Assembly: GCA_003402345.1 (NCBI GenBank)
Contig: QFXH01000001.1
Span: 186,001-250,000 of the forward strand
DNA from: Candidatus Nitrotoga sp. MKT
GTDB taxonomy: Bacteria; Pseudomonadota; Gammaproteobacteria; Burkholderiales; Gallionellaceae
Reading direction: 5' to 3'
Length of the DNA: 64,000 nt
Within the stretch, counting starts at the first letter, position 1. Each line of letters begins with the position of its first letter. The position numbers and the translations under genes were made by a program. Shown here in pieces: positions 1 to 9,970 of the stretch. The notes beneath the pieces were generated by a model. It made no database searches and was not told the origin of the DNA. It saw only the letters and a program-made list of their open reading frames with translations.

Positions 1-573
1 TGCCCGCGCCAGTGCGCGCTTATTCATGTCGAGCAGGCATTCGATGAAAATGTTTTTACCATGCGTGGGAATGCGGCACATGAGCGGGTGGATGATCCGG
101 GATTTGAAACTTTCGAGGGCGTGCGTGCCGAACGTGCTTTGCCGGTGTGGTCGGATCGATTGGGGCTGATCGGCAAATGTGATGTGGTGGAGTTTCATCC
201 CGACGGACATATCTTTCCAGTGGAATACAAACATGGAAAAAAACGCGAAAAAATTCACGACGATCTCCAACTTGCCGCGCAAGCGATGTGTCTGGAAGAA
301 ATGACCGGTAAGACCATCACTCGTGGCGCGATTTATCACCACGGTTCGCGGCGCAGGCGTGAGGTGGCAATTACGCAAGAACTACGCGACAAAGTGGAAG
401 ATACTGTGAGCGCCATTCGCGCCATGATGGATTCCGGCAAGCTGCCACCTCCGGTCAATGACGCGCGCTGCAAGGAGTGTTCGCTGAATGAGATTTGTCA
501 GCCTCAGGCTCTTACTGAACGTGCGGTGCGGCATAGCCTGCTGGAAACCTTGTTCGAGCCAGAGGGTACGTAA
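1..573 (+). CDS. cas4: CRISPR-associated Cas4 (type I-C like), 5' end outside window
   Basis: Frame is open from base 1 (CPRQCALIHVEQAFDENVFTMRGNAAHERVD...), so the listed ORF start at 61 is internal. Carries PVEYKHGK nuclease motif and C-terminal CKECSLNEICQP cysteines; directly upstream of cas1-cas2. Confidence 0.93.
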   Translation, partial: CPRQCALIHVEQAFDENVFTMRGNAAHERVDDPGFETFEGVRAERALPVWSDRLGLIGKCDVVEFHPDGHIFPVEYKHGKKREKIHDDLQLAAQAMCLEEMTGKTITRGAIYHHGSRRRREVAITQELRDKVEDTVSAIRAMMDSGKLPPPVNDARCKECSLNEICQPQALTERAVRHSLLETLFEPEGT

Positions 574-575
574 AA

Positions 576-1613
576 ATGGCGCGCCAATTACTCAATACCC
601 TCTACGTCATGACACCCAATTCCTATCTTCATCTGGAGAATGACACAGTGCGGGTAGATGCGGAGCGCGAGAAAAAATTGCAGGTGCCGCTGCACCATCT
701 GGGCAGTGTGGTGTGTTTGGGTAATATCATGCTTTCCCCTGCGTTGATGCATCGCTGTGCGGATGACGGTATCAGCCTGGTGTTGCTGAATAACCAAGGA
801 CGGTTCAAGGCGCGGCTCGAAGGTGCCGTCTCCGGCAACATTCTGCTGAGGCAGGCGCAGCATCACTTGGCGTTGGATGAAAAATTTGCGCTGGGCATTG
901 CGCATAGCGCGATTGCCGGGAAGTTACGCAATAGCCGCCAAGTCTTGCTACGCGGCGCACGTGAAGCAGGGGATGAAGAAGACAGTCGCGTACTTACAGC
1001 AGCAGCCGAAACACTCTCCAATTCTTTACGCAATCTGCCGCACGCCCCCGATTTAGATGTGGTGCGCGGCATTGAGGGGGATGCGGCAAAAAATTATTTT
1101 GCCGCATTGCCGCTACTGGTCAAGCGAGAGGCGCGCAATAAATTCACGATGGATGGCCGCACTCGGCGACCGCCGCGCGACCGATTCAATGCACTACTTT
1201 CATTCCTTTATTCCATGCTGATGAACGACTGCCGTTCCGCGCTGGAAGCTGTCGGTCTCGATCCCCAGCTTGGTTTTTTGCATACCGTTCGCCCCGGGCG
1301 CGCCGCACTCGCACTGGATTTGATGGAAGAATTTCGCGCAATTTTCGCCGACCGCTTGGCGCTCACCCTGATTAACCGTGGGCAGATCGGCTCCAATGAT
1401 TTTGCCGAACGTGAAGGGGGTGCGGTGCTACTCGAAGGCAACGCGCGCCGCACCGTAGTGGTCGCCTATCAAGAGCGTAAACAGGAGGAAGTGATGCACC
1501 CCTTGCTTGAAACCAAGGTGCCAATTGGTCTGTTACCGTTGCTGCAAGCGCGCTTCATGGCGCGTACTCTACGCGGAGAAATGGAAGGCTACCTTCCGTT
1601 TCTATACCGCTAA
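576..1613 (+). CDS. cas1: CRISPR-associated endonuclease Cas1 (type I-C)
   Basis: 345 aa, [27 protein letters not shown]...[14 protein letters not shown], ...[29 protein letters not shown]; between cas4 and cas2. Confidence 0.96.
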   Translation: MARQLLNTLYVMTPNSYLHLENDTVRVDAEREKKLQVPLHHLGSVVCLGNIMLSPALMHRCADDGISLVLLNNQGRFKARLEGAVSGNILLRQAQHHLALDEKFALGIAHSAIAGKLRNSRQVLLRGAREAGDEEDSRVLTAAAETLSNSLRNLPHAPDLDVVRGIEGDAAKNYFAALPLLVKREARNKFTMDGRTRRPPRDRFNALLSFLYSMLMNDCRSALEAVGLDPQLGFLHTVRPGRAALALDLMEEFRAIFADRLALTLINRGQIGSNDFAEREGGAVLLEGNARRTVVVAYQERKQEEVMHPLLETKVPIGLLPLLQARFMARTLRGEMEGYLPFLYR

Positions 1614-1618
1614 ATGCC

Positions 1619-1909
1619 ATGCTAATTATTGTTACCTATGACGTATCTACCCTAACAGCCGCTGGCCGTAAGCGATTGCGCCGCGTCGCTAAAGTTTGTG
1701 AAAGCACCGGGCAGCGGGTACAAAACTCAGTATTTGAATGCAAAGTTAATCAAATGCAGCTGGAAGAATTAGAGCGGCGACTGCTAGCCGAGATAGACGA
1801 AAAAGAAGACAGCCTGCGCTTATACCGCTTGACCGAACCGGTGGAATTGCACATCAAGGAATATGGGAATTTCCATGCTGTAGATTTTGAAGGGACGCTG
1901 GTAATATGA
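1619..1909 (+). CDS. cas2: CRISPR-associated endoribonuclease Cas2 (type I-C)
   Basis: 96 aa, [11 protein letters not shown]...[26 protein letters not shown]; followed by leader and array. Confidence 0.96.
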   Translation: MLIIVTYDVSTLTAAGRKRLRRVAKVCESTGQRVQNSVFECKVNQMQLEELERRLLAEIDEKEDSLRLYRLTEPVELHIKEYGNFHAVDFEGTLVI

Positions 1910-2087
1910 TGCGCGAACCCATAGCAACGACACAAACGCGGCAGGTTCGCGTTGTGGCTAATATATTGACGAAGAATGATTATTTAACTTCGTTGTTTGA
2001 TTGTACGAACTTTCTGCTGCACGAAAACAGAGAGTTCGCGCAAAGTGCGCTTTTCACCGTTGAAAGTCATGACGTTGTAAGCGGACT
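1910..2087 (+). promoter_or_regulatory. CRISPR leader
   Basis: AT-richer non-coding region between cas2 stop and first repeat; repeats end in ATTGAAAC and the decayed repeat is at the far end, so this is the leader side. Confidence 0.8.
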
Positions 2088-5000
2088 GTAGCGCCCGTCC
2101 CTCGGGACGGGCGAGGATTGAAACTGGTAGCTGAGAATTTCCAGCAGCAGCGGCCGCGGGTAGCGCCCGTCCCTCGGGACGGGCGAGGATTGAAACAAAT
2201 TTAACAACGTGCTCGATGCGGCCTTGAATGAGTAGCGCCCGTCCCTCGGGACGGGCGAGGATTGAAACATGTCGCAGCGTAGCGCCCCCACTTCCTGCAA
2301 GGTAGCGCCCGTCCCTCGGGACGGGCGAGGATTGAAACATGTCGCAGCGTAGCGCCCCCACTTCCTGCAAGCCGTAGCGCCCGTCCCTCGGGACGGGCGA
2401 GGATTGAAACAGGTAAAACCCGATGGTTCAGGTTATCAAGTCGAGTAGCGCCCGTCCCTCGGGACGGGCGAGGATTGAAACGAAGAAACCTTGATCTTTA
2501 GTTAACCACGGACATAGTAGCGCCCGTCCCTCGGGACGGGCGAGGATTGAAACAAGTCATGATGTCATTTGTAACACTGCATTTTTTAGTAGCGCCCGTC
2601 CCTCGGGACGGGCGAGGATTGAAACACCTACAGAACTACCGGCGGTCGGACAATTTGGGTAGCGCCCGTCCCTCGGGACGGGCGAGGATTGAAACAGAAA
2701 GGCATTTTTTCAATGACAGAATGGCTCATGTAGCGCCCGTCCCTCGGGACGGGCGAGGATTGAAACGCATGTCATTGATTTTAGAGCGAAACCCAGCTGA
2801 AAGTAGCGCCCGTCCCTCGGGACGGGCGAGGATTGAAACAACGGCAAAAGCAAGATCAAAAGCGCAAACCGAAGGTAGCGCCCGTCCCTCGGGACGGGCG
2901 AGGATTGAAACCACTGAGAGCCAACTTTGAGATGTAAAAGCCGAAGTAGCGCCCGTCCCTCGGGACGGGCGAGGATTGAAACCAAGATCACCGGTGCTTG
3001 ATGCTGATGGATGCACGTAGCGCCCGTCCCTCGGGACGGGCGAGGATTGAAACAAATGCCTGTACCAAGTAGCTTTGGCAATAGAATGTAGCGCCCGTCC
3101 CTCGGGACGGGCGAGGATTGAAACAAAAAGTCATTGGAAAAACTGTCCAGTTCCCCGTGTAGCGCCCGTCCCTCGGGACGGGCGAGGATTGAAACTACTA
3201 CTCTTGCTGGTCAGGGGTGGGGTAATACTGGTAGCGCCCGTCCCTCGGGACGGGCGAGGATTGAAACGCGACACCCCTCCGGGGTTGCTACGCAATCGCG
3301 TGTAGCGCCCGTCCCTCGGGACGGGCGAGGATTGAAACTGCAACAAGGTATGCAGTTTTTCCGGTACCGGGAAGTAGCGCCCGTCCCTCGGGACGGGCGA
3401 GGATTGAAACAAGATCATATGAAAATGTAGTTGTTGCGGACCGCGTAGCGCCCGTCCCTCGGGACGGGCGAGGATTGAAACCTGCTGCTCAAGACATGGA
3501 ATCTAACGCCGGTATGTAGCGCCCGTCCCTCGGGACGGGCGAGGATTGAAACTTATTAATTCGGATTTTTCATTTAGCAGGCCATGTAGCGCCCGTCCCT
3601 CGGGACGGGCGAGGATTGAAACATCTGATAAATTTGCTAGCTTTTGTGCGATGCTTGTAGCGCCCGTCCCTCGGGACGGGCGAGGATTGAAACTGCACCT
3701 CGATAGAACAAGGCATGTATTTCAAAAGTAGCGCCCGTCCCTCGGGACGGGCGAGGATTGAAACTTCCCGTTTGTGTGTGGGTTAGATGAAGAAGACGGT
3801 AGCGCCCGTCCCTCGGGACGGGCGAGGATTGAAACAAAATAATTTGACCTGCATCATCGGTATCAAGCCCGTAGCGCCCGTCCCTCGGGACGGGCGAGGA
3901 TTGAAACTCGTTGTCATGGAGACGCTTGTCGTTCTTGGCTCAGTAGCGCCCGTCCCTCGGGACGGGCGAGGATTGAAACAGCTACGCGGAAGTAATGGAG
4001 CTGTACCGGCTCAGTAGCGCCCGTCCCTCGGGACGGGCGAGGATTGAAACGTTTTGCTGCCGTGGCAAAAGTTTGTAGTCGGCTCGTAGCGCCCGTCCCT
4101 CGGGACGGGCGAGGATTGAAACACCGGAGAATCCACCTTTTACTGTGGTTTGCCCGGTAGCGCCCGTCCCTCGGGACGGGCGAGGATTGAAACGATATTG
4201 AAGATTTGCGAGGTAGGCGTGCAGTGGGTAGCGCCCGTCCCTCGGGACGGGCGAGGATTGAAACATAACTTAATCCTTTCGCTAGGTAAAAAAATGCCGT
4301 AGCGCCCGTCCCTCGGGACGGGCGAGGATTGAAACTTCTTTACAGTTCCGCGAGTGTCAATCGGATTGTGGGTAGCGCCCGTCCCTCGGGACGGGCGAGG
4401 ATTGAAACATCGTCATCCAAGAATTTGACTACTTGCTTAGTGAGTAGCGCCCGTCCCTCGGGACGGGCGAGGATTGAAACCGCAAGAACGGGTATGGCTG
4501 ACAACCGTAATGAAGGTAGCGCCCGTCCCTCGGGACGGGCGAGGATTGAAACATAATTGGATACCTTGGTTAAATGTTCCAGTCTTGGTAGCGCCCGTCC
4601 CTCGGGACGGGCGAGGATTGAAACCCCATGCCGAAAGCACTTGTAATTAATCATGCAGGTAGCGCCCGTCCCTCGGGACGGGCGAGGATTGAAACACTTT
4701 GAGGTACGCTGTAACGCGGCCACCTTTGGAGTAGCGCCCGTCCCTCGGGACGGGCGAGGATTGAAACTTGCATATGCCCAACAACGATTCGAGGCGCGAG
4801 AGTAGCGCCCGTCCCTCGGGACGGGCGAGGATTGAAACAATCCTTGGGGATAATATGGCATATTATTATCATTGTAGCGCCCGTCCCTCGGGACGGGCGA
4901 GGATTGAAACTCCCGTGCTAAATGCCGTCCGTCTCTTGGTGGCGGTAGCGCCCGTCCCTCGGGACGGGCGAGGATTGAAACTTCTACTCCGTCCCCGAAT

Positions 5001-6912
5001 CCTCCCGATTCGGTGGTAGCGCCCGTCCCTCGGGACGGGCGAGGATTGAAACAACTGAGTTGTTATCCGTCCAGTCCGCTTTGACTGGGTAGCGCCCGTC
5101 CCTCGGGACGGGCGAGGATTGAAACCCTGTGTAACAACTTTGCAACTCAGCTCAACAGAGTAGCGCCCGTCCCTCGGGACGGGCGAGGATTGAAACATCT
5201 GTTGCCTATTCGGTTAATTTTGGCCAGATGGTAGCGCCCGTCCCTCGGGACGGGCGAGGATTGAAACTTCTGGTGACACAGTTTGCATTGGTCAGTGCTC
5301 GTGTAGCGCCCGTCCCTCGGGACGGGCGAGGATTGAAACAGACGTTTGCAGCTGCTCCGGTCGCAAATTCACCGGTAGCGCCCGTCCCTCGGGACGGGCG
5401 AGGATTGAAACCCTGATAGTCATTGACGAAGCGCAAAAGCCCCATGTAGCGCCCGTCCCTCGGGACGGGCGAGGATTGAAACGCCGGGGTAGGTGTCATA
5501 TTTAAAATGACATACGGTAGCGCCCGTCCCTCGGGACGGGCGAGGATTGAAACAGAATGGCAGTTGGAAGTGGCTGACCGTCTTGGGTAGCGCCCGTCCC
5601 TCGGGACGGGCGAGGATTGAAACCCAGTCTTGCCAGGTTCGGTAGCTGGTAGCGTAGGTAGCGCCCGTCCCTCGGGACGGGCGAGGATTGAAACCCAAAT
5701 AATGGGACTTGAGAATGCGCGCCCATCCAGTAGCGCCCGTCCCTCGGGACGGGCGAGGATTGAAACAATTTTCTTGGCGGCCAATGCTGAATTGACAGAG
5801 GTAGCGCCCGTCCCTCGGGACGGGCGAGGATTGAAACATATCCCCACGATGCGGAACAATATGATCAACTGTAGCGCCCGTCCCTCGGGACGGGCGAGGA
5901 TTGAAACATAACTTGATGGTTTTTGAAAGTTGGTATCTCGGGTAGCGCCCGTCCCTCGGGACGGGCGAGAATTGAAACTGTGGTGATATTCAGCAAATTT
6001 CCGTCGAACAATGGTAGCGCCCGTCCCTCGGGACGGGCGAGGATTGAAACACTTGTACGCGTGCCATGCCGTCAGGCGGATATTTGTAGCGCCCGTCCCT
6101 CGGGACGGGCGAGGATTGAAACAAGACACTGACAATATTGGGCAAAGGTAAATCAAGGTAGCGCCCGTCCCTCGGGACGGGCGAGGATTGAAACAACTTC
6201 CTCCTTTCGTTCCACGGCGGCATTATTCTGTAGCGCCCGTCCCTCGGGACGGGCGAGGATTGAAACATTGCTTCGGGTGTTACGCTTTTATTCAATCTTA
6301 TGTAGCGCCCGTCCCTCGGGACGGGCGAGGATTGAAACGTGACGTTTTGGACATGCACTCCCCATCAAAAGAGTAGCGCCCGTCCCTCGGGACGGGCGAG
6401 GATTGAAACAAACGATATTTTATTATCACAGATAGTGGCGAGCGTAGCGCCCGTCCCTCGGGACGGGCGAGGATTGAAACTCCATTGGGCTGGAAAAGCT
6501 GGGCGGCGCTGGTGGGTAGCGCCCGTCCCTCGGGACGGGCGAGGATTGAAACCATCCAAAAGCCCTTGCATTAGGTCCTCGCCGATTGTAGCGCCCGTCC
6601 CTCGGGACGGGCGAGGATTGAAACTTTCTTGATCTTGCTGCGTTGGTTGCAGCTGAATTGTAGCGCCCGTCCCTCGGGACGGGCGAGGATTGAAACGATA
6701 AGCATGTGCGATTTTGGGCTGCCGGTAAAACGTAGCGCCCGTCCCTCGGGACGGGCGAGGATTGAAACCCGCCATATTGCGCACGCACTTGCAACTCCAC
6801 TTGGTAGCGCCCGTCCCTCGGGACGGGCGAGGATTGAAACCTCGCGGCGTTTGAATATCAAATGGAACAGGCTGCGTAGCGTTTGTTTTTTGGGACGGGC
6901 GCGGAATAAAAC
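2088..6912 (+). CRISPR. Type I-C CRISPR array: 67 repeats of 37 bp plus one decayed terminal repeat; 67 spacers, mostly 33-36 nt
   Basis: Repeat GTAGCGCCCGTCCCTCGGGACGGGCGAGGATTGAAAC traced by eye from 2088 to 6840 at 70-73 bp period; degenerate 37-mer at 6876-6912. Palindromic core CGCCCGTCCC-TC-GGGACGGGCG and ATTGAAAC 3' end. Confidence 0.99.
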
Positions 6913-7145
6913 CAGCTGCGCCGAGAAGCAGATACCTTGAAGTCGGCATCACACCCCATGCTCACAATGTTTCGTCGAGCCGGATTATGAGATCAGATTG
7001 ATCTTTCGTACTCGGCAGTGGCACTGCAGCCGACAGATGAGTAGAAACTCACACCTTGAGTGCCACTTGTAATTGTTGAGAAGGAAGATTAAAGAATCAA
7101 ATGGAGCGGCTCAAGTCGACCCCTTAGATTCTATTTATCCGCGTT

Positions 7146-7631
7146 TCAATAGCGTCCCTGTGTTTTGTTGATGTAATTGGAAAGCTGCTGGGTTTCCTGG
7201 TTCATTCGCATTAAGTTGGAGTGGGTAACTCGGAACAGTGCGCGCATCACTTTATAGGCTAGGCGAGGGTGGGCGTCCACCACTCTGTCAAAGTCTTCCG
7301 GTGTGAGTGTGTAAACCGTGGCATCGCCTACCGCACGCAGAGTCGCCTTGCGCGGCGTCTGGTCAACAAATGCGCGGGTACCGGCGCACTCCCCGGCAGT
7401 CATTGTGTAGACCGAATTCTGCTTGCCACTAATGTCAGTGCTGAAAACGGCAAGCTTGCCAGAGGCGAGAATGAAAAGTGACTGGACGGCTTCGCCCTCG
7501 CTGACGAGCAATTCGCCATCCTTTAACTGGCGTACACCCATTTTCTCCGCCAGAATCTTGGCTTCGTCTTCTGTGATTTCCGAACATACCGCTGATTTGC
7601 CGATTAGCTTGTAGTCTGCCTCATTGCTCAT
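7146..7631 (-). CDS. Cyclic nucleotide-binding (CRP/FNR-like) domain protein without an evident HTH
   Basis: 161 aa; cNMP-fold pattern LKDGELLVSEGEAVQSLFILASGKLAVFS...GECAGTRAFVDQTPRKATLRAVGDATVYTL; C-terminus ends after the long helix. Confidence 0.75.
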   Translation of the reverse strand: MSNEADYKLIGKSAVCSEITEDEAKILAEKMGVRQLKDGELLVSEGEAVQSLFILASGKLAVFSTDISGKQNSVYTMTAGECAGTRAFVDQTPRKATLRAVGDATVYTLTPEDFDRVVDAHPRLAYKVMRALFRVTHSNLMRMNQETQQLSNYINKTQGRY

Positions 7632-7780
7632 TTCAAGGTGCTCCTTTTCTTCTATGCCGTCGAGTCATTAATGTTGCGCGTTTTATTATAACTTAAGGGC
7701 ATTCTCATGGCATGGTTACAAAAAAATGTCACTTTGCATGCCCGACATTCAAGACCGAGCCAACACCAGGCTGCTTGCCA

Positions 7781-8427
7781 TTATTGATCCGGCCAGTTTT
7801 ATCCGTGAATCACGAAGCATATTTTACGCGTGAATGCTAGAAGTAATTTTTAATGCGTTCAGGCAATTGTTCCAGCGCCTGCATGTGTTCGGTTGCGGCG
7901 GCCTTCAGCTTGGCCTTTGTGCGCGCCGAAACCTTGGTCGAGATGGCATGCTTCAAGTCGGCATTCAGCCGTTCTTCCGGATTCAGCTCGGGGCTGTAGC
8001 TGGGCAAATAGAACAGCTCAATTTTTTCCTTGTGTTCTTCCGCCCATTTCTTGACCAGCTTGCTGTGATGCACTCGCAGGTTATCGAGGATCAGAAACAC
8101 TTTCCTTCTCGCATCTTTGATCAGAGTTTTCAGAAACTCAATTAGCTTGTCCGAGTTGAACGCCTCATCAATGATCATCCAGCGCGTCTTGCCTTGGTTA
8201 GTGATTGTGACAATCATCGATAGCTATTGGCGTGTTCCGCCGACCGCAAAGGTCACTGGCGTCTTGCCAATTAGCGCGTAACTTCGACCGCGCACATCAG
8301 TGTTCACGACCACCGTTTCTTCGCCCCAGTGAATCTCGGCACCCTCTACCTTGCCTGGACTGTGGTTTCCTGCATCAGAAATGCATGCCCTGCTGACAAT
8401 GCAACACTTGCTCACCAATCTTAGCAA
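7781..8427 (-). pseudogene. IS630-family transposase remnant (N-terminally truncated and frameshifted) with one apparent terminus
   Basis: ORF 8224-8427 has GAEIHWGEETVVVNTDVRGRSYALIGKTPV; ORF 7837-8217 has FLILDNLRVHHSKLVKKWAEEHKEKIELFYLPSYSPELNPEERLNADLKHA. These are consecutive parts of one DDE transposase split near 8218-8224. TTATTGATCCGGCC at 7781-7794 lies downstream of its 3' end. Confidence 0.85.
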
Positions 8428-8503
8428 TGGATTGTTAAGCAGCCATATCGCACCCTTGCAGACCCGCCCCTTAAAACCTTACTTGGCAGCGCTGACCATA
8501 GCG

Positions 8504-8540
8504 GTAGCGCCCGTCCCTCGGGGCGGGTGAGGATTGAAAC
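8504..8540 (+). repeat. Solitary CRISPR repeat outside the array
   Basis: gtagcgcccgtccctcggggcgggtgaggattgaaac: 35/37 identical to array repeat (A20G, C25T). Confidence 0.95.
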
Positions 8541-8681
8541 TTCAACTTCAAATCTAACTTCACTAGCACAACAACCCATCGCCATGTCACACTAAAACAA
8601 TAGCAGCGCTATAAAAAACACCGGCGTATGGTCAATGTCAAAGGTGTGTTCTGCTATGATCCAAATCTAAAACAAAAATAA

Positions 8682-9611
8682 CTACTCCTGATCAATGATT
8701 GATGTAGGTGCACCTGGGATTGGATTTCCCGCAATTTTATTGTTGCCAAATGAAATGATTTGGCCTCCACTTGCTGCAATCAGGCCCTGAGCATTATGGA
8801 AAATATTTGTATTCGAGATGTGTATTTTTGCAGCCGCTCCTTCCGAAATTATGCCCCCAAATGCGCTGTAATTGACAGATGAGTTTTCAATAGACATTTC
8901 GGTTGGAGCACTAGCAGAAAATGCAACAAAACCATTGCCAGGATTAGAATTTGCTGCAATGCTATTTCGAACAGTTGCCTTAGTCCTGTCCTCGATACGC
9001 AGACCAAATTTATTACTATCCATCGTTACATTACTGAGAGAAACTGTCGTAAAAACACCGACTGCTGGCTTTACAAAAATTGCACCCCCATTTGTCACAT
9101 TAGCTGCGTTTCGGATGACTGTATCTCTTACAAAGAGCATGCTATTCGGGGTCGAATTTTGCGCATCAATCCCTTTTTGGACTACATTTTCGATAACACA
9201 ATTTTCGACATGCAGCTCTTTCCCCGCAATGAAACGAATCCCGTTCAATCCCGTACGTACGCCATTGATGTGGACGCCTCGAATTGCCACCACATCTGAT
9301 GCTCCGGCGTTGACAATGATGCCATTGGTAAGGGACGACAATATGCTTGCCGTCTGTCCGCCTCCATCAATTGTGATGGCTTTAGTAATAGTTACCGCAC
9401 CGAAGCCGCCCGGATCGAGAACACTAATTTCACCTCCCGCAGCAGTCTTTGAAATTGAGCCAGCAAACGTTTTGCAGGGTGCAGTCCGACTGCATGGATT
9501 CGCATCGTCCCCTACACCGGATACCCAGGTTCGCGTAGCCTGAGCTGACGCCAGTTGGGAGATAGCGAGCATTATGATAAGGAACAAATATTTAACTAAC
9601 GGCTTCAACAT
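8682..9611 (-). CDS. Secreted right-handed parallel beta-helix protein
   Basis: 309 aa; signal peptide (MLKPLVKYLFLIIMLAISQLASAQA), RTWVSGVGDDANPCSRTAPCKTFAG, then repetitive beta-helix rungs. Confidence 0.8.
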   Translation of the reverse strand: MLKPLVKYLFLIIMLAISQLASAQATRTWVSGVGDDANPCSRTAPCKTFAGSISKTAAGGEISVLDPGGFGAVTITKAITIDGGGQTASILSSLTNGIIVNAGASDVVAIRGVHINGVRTGLNGIRFIAGKELHVENCVIENVVQKGIDAQNSTPNSMLFVRDTVIRNAANVTNGGAIFVKPAVGVFTTVSLSNVTMDSNKFGLRIEDRTKATVRNSIAANSNPGNGFVAFSASAPTEMSIENSSVNYSAFGGIISEGAAAKIHISNTNIFHNAQGLIAASGGQIISFGNNKIAGNPIPGAPTSIIDQE

Positions 9612-9970
9612 ATAAATTTCCTTTATTTAAAAATAATAAATTAAACAAATTTTTGAAAGTTCAACAATACTAACAGGTGTCTCAATCAGGTACGCGATAT
9701 TCATTACCGTCCATTGCTAGATGAGTAATCAAACTTAGAGCGATCAAATATGGCTTGCTGAAGCCAATTGTCAATCAATGGGCATCCACGGATTTATGCC
9801 GTCAAGCTGTTTTCATAAAATTGGCACCCAACTTCCCTGGCTTTGCTATAAATTGCACTTGGTACTTTCTGTTTCATCCCACACATCTGTTTTCAAATTT
9901 AACAAAACGTGGGGAGCCATTTTTCCCAGCCTACCCTAATATGAGTATTTAAAATAATAATGGCTTAAAC

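Noticed and set aside
1980-2020. IHF site in the CRISPR leader (TTTGATTG area)
   Set aside because: Only a partial match to the IHF consensus (TTGATT half without the YAA half).
1984-6952. Many ORFs of 60-316 aa across the array (e.g. 5206-6156 minus, 6365-6952 minus) with repeated SILARPEGRAL / FQSSPVPRDGRY / FNPRPSRGTGAT motifs
   Set aside because: These are translations of the CRISPR repeat in each frame, not proteins.
8872-9543. 223-aa plus-strand ORF
   Set aside because: Antisense to the well-supported beta-helix gene; no recognisable domain.
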